DNA of 18,408 nt, from contig JBJXGF010000152.1 of assembly GCA_046153015.1 (NCBI GenBank), positions 1 through 18,408 of the forward strand. The letters are read 5' to 3'. The notes under the pieces are model-generated. The model saw nothing but the letters and a program-made list of their open reading frames with translations. It did no database searches and had not been told where the DNA came from. Shown here one piece after another: positions 1 to 7,430 of this stretch; position 1 is the first letter of the stretch, and every line of letters begins with the position of its first letter. Both the position numbers and the translations under genes were made by a program. The stretch comes from JBJXGF01 sp046153015 (GTDB lineage Bacteria > Actinomycetota > Acidimicrobiia > Acidimicrobiales > CAIXPF01).

Positions 1-1718
1 ACCTTCACGGAGCCCTCCTGGCCTGCGAGACACGGATCTAGAGCACCCGTATTCTCCCAGCCCAGAAGGGCTTTTCCGCGGACTCCGACTCGATCGCATG
101 ACTACCGCCATGACCATTCGAGGCTAGTTGGCGCCAACAACGAGGGAAAGTCAAACATTCTTCGAGCGGCGATCGTCGCGACAACCCAAATGCTCGGAAC
201 AGAGGTGGCTGGCCCGGCTCGACGAAGAAGGGAAGCCACTTTCATTGAGTTTGTGGCACGACGAGACCTGCCGCACCAAAAGACAAGCGCCTCGCCCTCA
301 GTTGAAATCAAGCTTCAACTCACCGATGCCGAGTGCGAGGCTTTTCATCAAGAGCTTGGACATAAGACAAACAACGAGCTGCGCTTCAAGATCGACTTCC
401 TCAAGCCAGGCCCGGCCGGAGTCCGAGTTCTGAAGCAGCGCAGCGGAACGGCGCTTACTGACAAGAGCTCCGAGATCGCCGACTTCGTCCGCCAGAGGTT
501 GCGGCTTGAGTACATACCGGCTGTTCGCACAGCTGAACAAGCGGTAGAAGTTGTCCAGCGTTTGGTCGCCGATCAGCTGCGCGTCTTACGACGGGACAAA
601 TCGTACATCGATGCGCTCAACAAACTACGGGAACTAGAGAAGCCGGTCCTTGCATCCATTGAATCGGATCTTGCAGAGTCACTCGCGGGGTTCTTGCCCG
701 AGCTGAAGTCGATTGAGATCAAGCGGGCGGATGTAACGTTGGGACCTGTTGGCTCGTTTCTTGAGGTCGTCATGGATGATGGCGTGCCGACTGATCTCGC
801 CGCCAAAGGTGACGGGGTGCAGAGTCTCGCGGCCATTGCGCTTGCGCGACGCGCCGCCTTACGAGTCAATGACGCTGACCATCATCTAATCCTGGCGATC
901 GAGGAACCTGAAACCCACCTTCATCCCGCAGCGATCCGCCGGTTGCGTTCGGTGCTGCGCCACGTCTCCACGCAGCAGCAAGTTATCTTGACGACCCACA
1001 GCCCTCTCCTTATTGACACCGAGGTGCCAAGTACGAATATCGTCGTTGAGAACCAGTCCGCTCGGCCAGCCCGATCCGTTGCAGAGATTCGGGACTGCCT
1101 TGGCGTGACGGTCGCCGACAACTTGACATCCGCGCGACTCGTTGTCCTCGTGGAGGGTCCTGCGGATGCAGCTGTACTGAGCTCGCTCCTCGTATCTTCC
1201 TCGAATCGTCTCGCAGGCCTGATTGACTCTGGCGAGTTGCATCTGGAGCCTCTCGGTGGTGCGTCGAAGCTCTCTGCTCACGCGAGTGCACTGCGCGCGA
1301 CCGCGTGTTCGATCTTCGCCGTGTTGGATGATGACCTGGAAGGTCGCCAAGCGATTGAGGCCGCTGCCAAGTCTGGCCGTATAGCACCCAGTGACTATCT
1401 TCTGCTCGGGCGGCCCGGAATGAAGGAAAGTGAACTTGAGGACCTGCTCTTGAGTAGCAGCTACGGCTCGGCCCTGGAAAGCGAATTCGCTGTCCAGCTA
1501 AACGTTGGTGCGCTCGGGAATGGCAAGGCCCGAAGTGGAGCGCCAAGCTTCAGCAGATGCTGCGAAGCCAGGGCAAGCTTGGCAATGAACGGGAATTGAG
1601 CATCGCCAAGAGCATCGTAGCGAAGGTGCTCGAAGCGAACGGCGAAGCGGCGTTGAACTCGGATGGAAGCTCAGTGATGAACCAGCTGGCGGAACTGCTG
1701 GAGAGGCGTCTGAGCTGA
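1..1718 (+). CDS. OLD-family ATP-dependent endonuclease (ABC-type ATPase plus TOPRIM), frameshifted at both ends, 5' incomplete
   Basis: Overcoming-lysogenization-defect type nucleases join an SMC/ABC-like ATPase to a TOPRIM DNA-cleavage domain and often act in phage defence. The longest open piece starts at ATG 190 and stops at 1599, but homology extends both ways. Walker A, GANNEGKSN, is read in the same frame at 130-156, upstream of that ATG. A signature-like GDGVQSL (about 811-831), Walker B ILAIEEPETHLHP (about 889-930) and the H-switch TTHSPL (about 991-1008) follow. The TOPRIM half shows LVEGPADA (about 1147-1170), AVLDDD (about 1318-1335) and a later ESELEDLL. Upstream of about 125 the family-like text (DSDSIA, then MTTAMTI) jumps between frames. 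Near 1533 one missing A would join the body to a plausible C-terminus (WSAKLQQMLRSQGK...) ending at TGA 1716-1718. No UvrD-like helicase partner lies in the window. It may be a pseudogene or sequencing error; the family call is firm. Confidence 0.85.
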
Positions 1719-1755
1719 TCGCGAGAGCCGTGAACTCGCCTGATGACATGCATGT

Positions 1756-1785
1756 GTCAGCGACGATGGCCCCTTCGTCGCTGAC
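1756..1785. terminator. Strong hairpin downstream of the OLD gene, probable terminator
   Basis: GTCAGCGACGA at 1756-1766 is perfectly complementary to TCGTCGCTGAC at 1775-1785, an 11-bp stem around an 8-base loop. It begins 38 bases after the reconstructed stop of the OLD gene at 1718. No T-run follows, as is common for hairpin terminators in high-GC actinobacteria. An operator role is the alternative. Confidence 0.5.
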
Positions 1786-1901
1786 CTGATCGCCTTCACC
1801 TGCGTGGCGGAGGCGGGGTCACGGTGGAGCGCCCGGAGCCGTAGGCGAGGACGTACGACCTTGACGCTGGCGAGCACCGCAGCACCGACCTGGGTGTTGG
1901 G

Positions 1902-2056
1902 TCATCGTCCGATGCGGAGGGGTCTGCGGAGCTCGCTCTCTTGGCGTTGGGTTTCGAGGGCGGCTCGGGCGTGATCCCAGGCTTGCGCGGCGAGGTGGTC
2001 GCTGGGGCGCCTGCCGAGGGGGTGGCCGGTGGCTCCGTCGGTTGGTACGAGGCCGA
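1902..2056 (-). pseudogene. Possible C-terminal fragment of an unidentified minus-strand gene
   Basis: Read on the minus strand, this stretch gives an uninterrupted text with strong G/C at third positions, containing LGLVPTDG, then DHLAAQAWDHARAALETQR, and ending LRIGR before TGA (1904-1902). The AW..A...LE..R pattern recalls C-terminal tails of conjugative relaxases or similar plasmid proteins, but this is a memory-level resemblance only. The frame runs on antisense into the start of the haloperoxidase gene, so the real boundary is near 2045-2060. It could be chance antisense reading in high-GC DNA. Apart from this and the hairpin at 1756-1785, I see nothing in 1719-2060. Confidence 0.22.
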
Positions 2057-2060
2057 GGAG

Positions 2061-3106
2061 ATGCACGTAGCGATCTACGACGCGGTGGTGGCGATCGAGG
2101 GTGGGGCACGCTCGTTCCGCACCGCATCACAGCCGCGCCCGGTGCCTCGTCCGCCGCGGCTGCCGCGGCCGCCGCGCACCGGGTGTTGGTCGGTTTCCTG
2201 CCGGCGTCGAGTGCCACGTTCGACGCCGCGCTCACCGATTCACTGGCCGCGATTCCGGACGGCCAGGCCGAGATGGATGGCGTCGCAGCGGGCGAGGCGG
2301 CCGGATGGGGCACGCTTGCCTACCGGCTCGGCGACGGCTCGCAGAGCGGCGCACCGTTCCCGCTGCCCGAGCCCGGGCCGGGCGTGGGGGCACCGACACC
2401 GCCGGCGACCGGCGGGCTCACCCCCTGGCTCAAGGACGCCCGGCCGTACACGATGCGTTCGAACGACCAGTTCCGGCCGGACGGGCCGCCGCCGCTTCAC
2501 AGCAAGCGGTACGAGCGTGCGCTCGACGAGGTGCGGCGCGTCGGTGGGACGACGTCGACGGAGCGGTCCGCAGCGCAGACCGAAGCGGCGCTGTTCTGGG
2601 GTGACCAGCCAATTGCCCAGGCCCAGCGGGCGTTGCGGGGCAAGGCGGCACAGCTCGACTCGGACATCGTGGCGACGGCCCGCCTCTACGCGGCTGTCCT
2701 CACGTCGCAGGCCGACGCGTTCATCGCGTGCTGGGATGCCAAGTACCACTACGTGTTCTGGCGGCCGTGGCAGTCGGTCCCGCAGATCGAGCCAGGCTGG
2801 ACGCCGCTGCTGTCGACGCCGAACCATCCCGAGTACCCCTCCGCTCACGGTTGTGCCACCGGCGCCTTGGCGTGCACCTTGAGCGAGTTGCTCGGCACGG
2901 ACACGATAAATCTCGCCGTCGACGCTGCCAACATCGGCGTCACGCATCACTTCGCGACGCGCGACGACCTCATCAGCGAGGTCGGCGACGCCCGCATACG
3001 GGGCGGTCTTCACTACCGCTTCTCGGTGGACGCGGGCGTCATCGCGGAGCGTGTGGTGCGCTTGAACCTCAGCCGGAACTTCCGGCTGAGCGGGCACCAC
3101 GGGTAG
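2061..3106 (+). CDS. Vanadium-dependent haloperoxidase / PAP2-family protein with a frameshift near its 5' end
   Basis: Members of this superfamily oxidise halides with peroxide using bound vanadate, or act as acid phosphatases with the same site. The vanadate/phosphate-binding residues are all present with the family spacing. They are Lys (codon 2741) and Arg (2762) seven residues apart in KYHYVFWRP, then PEYPSAHG with Ser 2840 and His 2846, then ARIRGGLHYRFS with Arg 2993 and His 3011 six residues apart. The N-terminal family motif EEMHVAIYDAVVAIEGG is in another frame (about 2055-2105). The rest, from PHRITAAPGASSAAAAAAAAH on, is in the frame ending at TAG 3104-3106, so one indel lies at about 2110-2122. 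ATG 2061 is the first candidate start inside the homology; a longer start is possible, but nothing upstream is convincing. No clear signal peptide is visible. The enzyme's actual substrate cannot be told from sequence. Confidence 0.82.
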
Positions 3107-3220
3107 CGGCGAGCAGCGCATCGACCGCTTGGCCGACCAGCTCCGCAGCGTCGGTGCGGCGCCCCGCGCCCAAGGTCGTCGAAGCGCTCCTGCCCGAGCT
3201 GCGAGCACGGTTCGGAGAGC

Positions 3221-3364
3221 TCAAGCGGTACCACCTTTGGCATCGGCTGCGGAAGCGACTGATGCCGCACCACCCACTATGCCGAGGATGGCGAGTGCGA
3301 CACCAGCGAGTCGAGCCCGTCGGCCGGAACGGCGCGTCGTTGTTTGATTGATCGATGTGTTCAT
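3221..3364 (-). CDS. Short secreted or membrane-anchored protein, probably truncated by frameshift
   Basis: On the minus strand, ATG at 3364-3362 is preceded by AAGGGGAGAAAGAC, a very good ribosome-binding site, which fixes the start. The product begins MNTSINQTTTRRSGRRARL and continues with a classic export signal: a positive n-region, the hydrophobic core AGVALAILGIVGGAASV, and an ASAADA cleavage-like end. A TGA (3223-3221) ends it at 47 residues, directly after the presumed signal peptide. The neighbouring frames stay open towards 3107 with biased codons (one ends ...DAAELVGQAVDALLAA), so the mature part was probably lost by an indel near 3223. I do not recognise the family. It is divergent from the SDR gene and shares its repeat-containing upstream region. 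Confidence 0.5.
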   Translation of the reverse strand: MNTSINQTTTRRSGRRARLAGVALAILGIVGGAASVASAADAKGGTA

Positions 3365-3417
3365 GTCTTTCTCCCCTTTTGGTCGTTGCTCCGGCATCTG
3401 CGGGTATCACCGCTGGC

Positions 3418-3484
3418 GTGAGAGGACGCCTCACGATGTGATTCGGCATCTCACCTGGCGCCACGTCGTGAAGCGCCTTTTCAC
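3418..3484. promoter_or_regulatory. Array of three GTGA-N9-TCAC inverted repeats, candidate operators
   Basis: Three 17-bp dyads lie at 3418-3434, 3438-3454 and 3468-3484, with centres 20 and 30 bp apart, i.e. about two and three helical turns. Oriented the same way (first forward, second and third reverse-complemented) they share GTGARANGNCGNNTCAC, so more than the outer arms is conserved. The array sits between the divergent starts at 3364 (-) and 3531 (+). A dimeric repressor or activator binding all three is the natural reading. The regulator is unidentified. Confidence 0.6.
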
Positions 3485-3530
3485 GCGTTCAGGGTTGCCA
3501 CCAACCGGCAACTACCCGAGGAGGACCGTC

Positions 3531-4349
3531 ATGAACACCGCCACCGCCAAGACCGTCGTCGTCACTGGAGCCAGTAAAGGCCTCGGCGCCGCCATCTCGG
3601 CACGACTCGCCAGCGAGGGCTTCACCGTGTTCGCCGCCGCCCGGCAACCCGCCGAGACCACCCACCCGAACATGATCCCCGTCGCGCTCGATGTCACCGA
3701 CCGCCGGTCGCTGGCGGCAGCGGCAGACACCGTCGCACGCGCCGTTGGCGGCCTCGGGGTGTTCGCGCTGGTCAACAACGCCGCCGTCCTGGAGGCCGGA
3801 CCGCTCGAACTGGCCGACGCAGCACAAATCGACCGCCACCTCCGGACGAACGTCGGCGGTCCGCTCGCAGCGACCCAGGCGTTCTTGCCACTGCTGCGGG
3901 CAGCGGGGGGTCGGATCGTGAACGTCAGCTCGATCAACGCCCAGCTACCGCTGCCGTTTTGGGGCCTGTACAGCGCCAGCAAGGCGGCGCTCGTCGCGCT
4001 CTCCGATGCGCTGCGCTGCGAGCTTGCCCCACAGGGGATCGGCGTGAGCGTGTTGACGCTCGGTGCCTTCGCCACCGACATTCGCCGCCGGGCACTCACT
4101 GCCTGGCCGGAATCGGGGCCCTACGCCGCCGCCCGGGCGGCCAGCGAAGCGCTCGTAGCCGCGCTCGACGGCACCGCAGCGGACCCGACCTTGGTCAGCG
4201 ACGTCGTGTTCGACGTCTTGTCGTGCCCGCAAGCGCCCGCCCACCGTGTCGTCGGCGAAGGAGTGGAGGATCTGTTGGCGCTCGCATCCCAGCCGCCGGA
4301 GGTGCGCGACGCCGCGCTGAGCCAGCTACTCGCGGCGCCTGTCAACTGA
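3531..4349 (+). CDS. Short-chain dehydrogenase/reductase (SDR family)
   Basis: A 272-aa classical SDR, a cytosolic NAD(P)-dependent oxidoreductase. The cofactor motif TGASKGLG is at residues 12-19, NNAA near 82, the catalytic Ser of NVSS at 133-134, and Tyr147/Lys151 in YSASK, so the active site is complete. The length is normal for a single-domain SDR with a slightly long C-terminal tail. The start ATG 3531 has GAGGAGG a few bases upstream. The sequence around Lys16 is TGASKG rather than an Asp-bearing motif, which gives little information on NADH versus NADPH preference. It lies downstream of the three-dyad array and 48 bp upstream of the NB-ARC regulator on the same strand, so the two may be co-transcribed or functionally linked. 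The substrate is unknown. Confidence 0.9.
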   Translation: MNTATAKTVVVTGASKGLGAAISARLASEGFTVFAAARQPAETTHPNMIPVALDVTDRRSLAAAADTVARAVGGLGVFALVNNAAVLEAGPLELADAAQIDRHLRTNVGGPLAATQAFLPLLRAAGGRIVNVSSINAQLPLPFWGLYSASKAALVALSDALRCELAPQGIGVSVLTLGAFATDIRRRALTAWPESGPYAAARAASEALVAALDGTAADPTLVSDVVFDVLSCPQAPAHRVVGEGVEDLLALASQPPEVRDAALSQLLAAPVN

Positions 4350-4383
4350 GGCGGGACGAGCGGCGACGCTCGACCGCCCGAAG

Positions 4384-4389
4384 TACGCT
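4384..4389 (+). promoter_or_regulatory. Possible -10 element for a leaderless NB-ARC transcript
   Basis: TACGCT lies 8 bases upstream of the GTG start at 4398, the spacing expected if transcription begins at or next to the start codon, a common actinobacterial arrangement. There is no clear Shine-Dalgarno sequence before GTG 4398, which agrees. No convincing -35 is seen. Confidence 0.3.
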
Positions 4390-4397
4390 CGCGCGAT

Positions 4398-7034
4398 GTG
4401 AGGCCCATCGGCCGTGACCGCGAGCTGACCGACATCGCCGCCCGGATCGGCGACGGACGCCGATTGGTGACCGTCCTCGGTCCCGGCGGCATCGGCAAGA
4501 CCACCGTCGCCAGAGCCGCACACAGCGACCTAGCGGGCTCCGGCGCGGGGAAGCTCGTCGTCGACCTGACCCGGGTCGAGCGCGCCAACGCCGTTCCGGG
4601 AACGATCGCCGCCCAGCTCGGCTACCCGTCGTTCGACGCGGTGTTGGGCTCGCCGGGCCTGGCCGACGCGGCAGTGCTCGTCGACAATTGCGAGCACGTC
4701 CTCGACCAGGTCGCCGATGCGGTGACCGCGCTGCTCGAGACCTGCCCGACGTTGGCCGTGCTGGCCACCAGCCGCGCGCCGCTGACGATCCCGGGCGAAT
4801 CGATCGTGTTGCTAGCGCCCCTTGATGTGCCGGCGGCGGGCCACGCCGATCCTTCCTCCGCGTCGGTCCGTCTGTTCTGTGAACGCGCCCGCGATGCCGG
4901 CATCGAGATCGCCCCGCGCGACCTCGACATCGTCGCCGGGATCTGCCGCCGGCTCGACGGCATGCCCCTCCCGATCGAGCTGGCCGCCACCCGTGCCCGC
5001 ACGATGAGCCCGGCCGACATCCTGGCGAACCTCGACGCCGGCATCGGGATCCTCGAGCGCTCCCGCTACCGAGGCGTCCCCCGCCATCGCAGCGTGCGCG
5101 ACACGATCGAGTGGTCGGTCCAACTCCTCGACGACATCGACCGTGACGCCTTCCGGCGCCTCGGCGCCATCCCCGGCCGCTTCGAGCTCGACCTCGCAGC
5201 GGCGCTGCTCGCAGCGACCCCCCAGGAGACCAACCAGCGGATCGAACGGCTCGTCGACACTTCGCTCGTCGTGGTGGACCGCACCAACGCAACGACGACC
5301 TACCGCCTGCTCGAACCGGTCCGCGCCGTCGCTTCGGAGCTCCTCCGCGAGCGCGGTGAGCTCGTCGACACCCGTGAGCGCCTCGTCGGTTTCGTCGACG
5401 CCTACGTGACCGAGACGCTCGAGTTCGCCAGCCGGGTCTGGACGGCAGACCTGCTCCCGACGCTGATGCGGCGATTCGAGTTGATCGACGTTGCGCTGCG
5501 CCACTGCCTCCACCACGACGACGACCCCGCCCGCGCTCAACGGCTGTATCTGCCGCTGTGGGGCGCAGTGCATCAAGGCCGCGTCGACGACGTGTTGTCG
5601 CTCGGCGAAGCGGTCATGGGGCGCTGGTCTGGAGCCGATGGTGAGCGGACCGTCGACGCTGTTGCGACCTACGCCATGGGCAAGCTGCTGTGCGGCCAGA
5701 GCGATGAGGCCGAACAGCTCGCCGCGAAGGCGTTGGCGCGCTGCGGGCCGAAGGACGCCGGGGCGCTCTGGCTGCGGCGGGTATGCGCCTTCGCGGCCCG
5801 TTCCCGCGGTGACCACGAGCGTTCAGCGGAGCTCCTGTCGGAGGTCGCCGTGCAGGCGAACCAGCTCGGGGCGCACACCTACGACCTGGAAAGTCGAGCG
5901 TATCGCGCCCAGGATCTCGCCGTACTCGGACGCACCACGGAGGCGCTCACGGCGCTCGCCGATGTCATCGCGTCCGCCATCGAGCGGGGCTCGATCCTCA
6001 ACGAGCTCGCTGCGCTCACCATGCGGGCGTCGATCCTCGCCGATCAGCCCGATGAGCTCGCGGTCGCAGAAGGACGCGCCGTCGCGGCCGGCGCCCTCGC
6101 CAGGTCCGAGGCGATCGACTACCCGTTCGGGGTCAGTTGCAGCCTCCAAACCCTCATCGTGTGCGACCTCGCCGCAGGCGCGATTCCGGAGGCAGCTCGC
6201 TGCGCCCAACGCCTGCTCGGCGTGTTCGGTCGCGCCGGTCTGGGCGACGTCCGCCGCGCACTCGACCTCGCTGCGGCCGTCGCCCACCGTGCCGGGCACC
6301 CCGCGGCGGGTGAGCTCGCCGCGACCGCCAGTCGTTTTCCCGACACCAACCCGCTCATCGTCCATCTCGACCTGCCCGACCTGGATGGCACCTGCGCGGT
6401 GCTCGACCGCCTCGCCGCGAGCAGAGTCGCGTCCGCAGCCCTCGCCGAGATCGCAGCCGGGGCCACCGCCGCCCGCCCCGAAGCCGGTGTTACCCCGGCC
6501 GCCGCCGCGTCGGCACGGTTCATCCGAGTCGGCGAGCTCTTGGAAGTCAGCTTCGCTGGCACGACGAGCCACGTAGCTCCGACCAAGGGCATGGACGATC
6601 TCGCCGTCCTGCTCCGCAACCCCGGCCGCGATATCCACTGCGTCGACCTCGCCAGCGCCTCCGTCGATACGCCGAGCACCGGCGAGGTCATCGACGCGGT
6701 CGCCCGGCGCCAGTACGAGGCGCGCATCCGCGACCTCCAAGCCGATATCGACGAAGCCGACGCCAACAACGACCCAGTTCGCTCCGAGCGAGCCCAGGCC
6801 GAGCTCGACGCCATCGTCGACCACCTCAGCGCGGCCCTGGGTCTCAACGGCAAGACCCGTAAGCAGGGTGGCACCGCCGAACGCGCCCGCTCGACGGTTA
6901 CCCACCGTATCCGCAGCGCGATCGGACGCATCGGCGAACTCAATCCGCTGTTGGGCCGCCACCTCGAGAACTCCGTCACCACCGGCACTTACTGCACTTA
7001 CCAGCCCGAACAACGCGTCGACTGGCTGACCTGA
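4398..7034 (+). CDS. NB-ARC / STAND-type ATPase regulator with actinobacterial C-terminal domain, no classical HTH
   Basis: An 878-aa protein starting at GTG 4398 (MRPIGRDRELTDI). Residues 5-35 give the GRDRE entry and P-loop GPGGIGKTT (28-36). Walker B is VLVDNCEH with Asp96. ATSR follows, then the GLPL-like motif LDGMPLPIELAATRAR and a winged-helix-like RSVRDTIEWSVQLLDD segment. This is the NB-ARC layout of AfsR/LuxR-type STAND proteins. About 400-650 is alanine-rich helical repeat, probably TPR-like. The last about 190 residues carry a domain I know from actinobacterial ATPase regulators: FIRVGELLEVSF...KGMDDLAVLLRNPGRDIHCVDL, then a charged coiled coil (RRQYEARIRDLQADI) and the ending TGTYCTYQPE. 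It has neither an N-terminal SARP domain nor a C-terminal LuxR HTH, so any DNA contact must come from the C-terminal domain or a partner. It is intact over 2.6 kb and lies 48 bp after the SDR gene. Confidence 0.85.
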   Translation: MRPIGRDRELTDIAARIGDGRRLVTVLGPGGIGKTTVARAAHSDLAGSGAGKLVVDLTRVERANAVPGTIAAQLGYPSFDAVLGSPGLADAAVLVDNCEHVLDQVADAVTALLETCPTLAVLATSRAPLTIPGESIVLLAPLDVPAAGHADPSSASVRLFCERARDAGIEIAPRDLDIVAGICRRLDGMPLPIELAATRARTMSPADILANLDAGIGILERSRYRGVPRHRSVRDTIEWSVQLLDDIDRDAFRRLGAIPGRFELDLAAALLAATPQETNQRIERLVDTSLVVVDRTNATTTYRLLEPVRAVASELLRERGELVDTRERLVGFVDAYVTETLEFASRVWTADLLPTLMRRFELIDVALRHCLHHDDDPARAQRLYLPLWGAVHQGRVDDVLSLGEAVMGRWSGADGERTVDAVATYAMGKLLCGQSDEAEQLAAKALARCGPKDAGALWLRRVCAFAARSRGDHERSAELLSEVAVQANQLGAHTYDLESRAYRAQDLAVLGRTTEALTALADVIASAIERGSILNELAALTMRASILADQPDELAVAEGRAVAAGALARSEAIDYPFGVSCSLQTLIVCDLAAGAIPEAARCAQRLLGVFGRAGLGDVRRALDLAAAVAHRAGHPAAGELAATASRFPDTNPLIVHLDLPDLDGTCAVLDRLAASRVASAALAEIAAGATAARPEAGVTPAAAASARFIRVGELLEVSFAGTTSHVAPTKGMDDLAVLLRNPGRDIHCVDLASASVDTPSTGEVIDAVARRQYEARIRDLQADIDEADANNDPVRSERAQAELDAIVDHLSAALGLNGKTRKQGGTAERARSTVTHRIRSAIGRIGELNPLLGRHLENSVTTGTYCTYQPEQRVDWLT

Positions 7035-7074
7035 CGGGGCAGCTGGTGATCCTCGCTAGCGTGCGCGGCCACTT

Positions 7075-7196
7075 CCCGATTCGGTGGAGCAGAAGCAAAT
7101 CCCGTATCTCAAGGTCGGCCACTTTGTCAGGTTCGACCCCGAAGAGGTCGTAGATGGCTGGACGAACAGAAGATCGAGACGCGCGCCCAGCGATAG
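7075..7196 (+). pseudogene. Remnant of an excisionase/AlpA-type HTH DNA-binding protein
   Basis: Reading from about 7078 gives DSVEQKQIPYLKVGHFVRF followed by DPEEVVDGW, which is the second half of an HTH_17 (excisionase-family) domain: recognition helix end, IPYLKVG strand and FDPEEV helix. After TGG 7159-7161 the frame must slip one base to continue as EQKIETRAQR and stop at TAG 7194-7196, the usual tail of these roughly 65-75-aa proteins. The first half of the HTH is missing or unrecognisable, with an in-frame TAG just upstream. Such proteins accompany integrated elements, so this is probably the scar of one. No integrase is visible nearby. Confidence 0.6.
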
Positions 7197-7430
7197 CGGT
7201 TGACGGTTGAGGTCCTAGGCGCAGGAACGCAAGCCGCCTCCCGGCCGGCCGAGCTGGCTGTCTCTCCGGCGGCATCCAGGTTCAAGCATCGGTGATGGTT
7301 GCCTCTGTCCGTCCGGCGACTGGCGTGTCGAGCCATTGTGGGCGGACGTCGGCTAGTCGTGGCTCGCTCCCTGCTCCATACCGGAGCAGCGGTGGTGCTC
7401 GCGGGGACTCAACCCTTTGTCAGTTTGGGG
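7197..7430. other. Intergenic stretch without recognisable gene
   Basis: Between the HTH remnant and the end of the DUF4118 gene no frame gives recognisable protein. The only structure I see is a short hairpin at 7371-7389. Confidence 0.5.
7371..7389 (-). terminator. Hairpin downstream of the kdp operon, possible terminator
   Basis: CTGCTCC (7371-7377) pairs perfectly with GGAGCAG (7383-7389) across a 5-base loop. It lies about 42 bases past the stop of the last operon gene on the minus strand. It has no T-run, so terminator function is tentative. Confidence 0.35.

Noticed and set aside
1..1718. Gabija system
   Set aside because: A GajA-like nuclease is compatible, but no UvrD-like GajB follows; only unseen upstream sequence could supply it.
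3418..3484. Repeats considered as a CRISPR fragment
   Set aside because: Units are 17-bp dyads with unequal 3- and 13-bp gaps and mixed orientation; no spacers of regular length and no cas genes.
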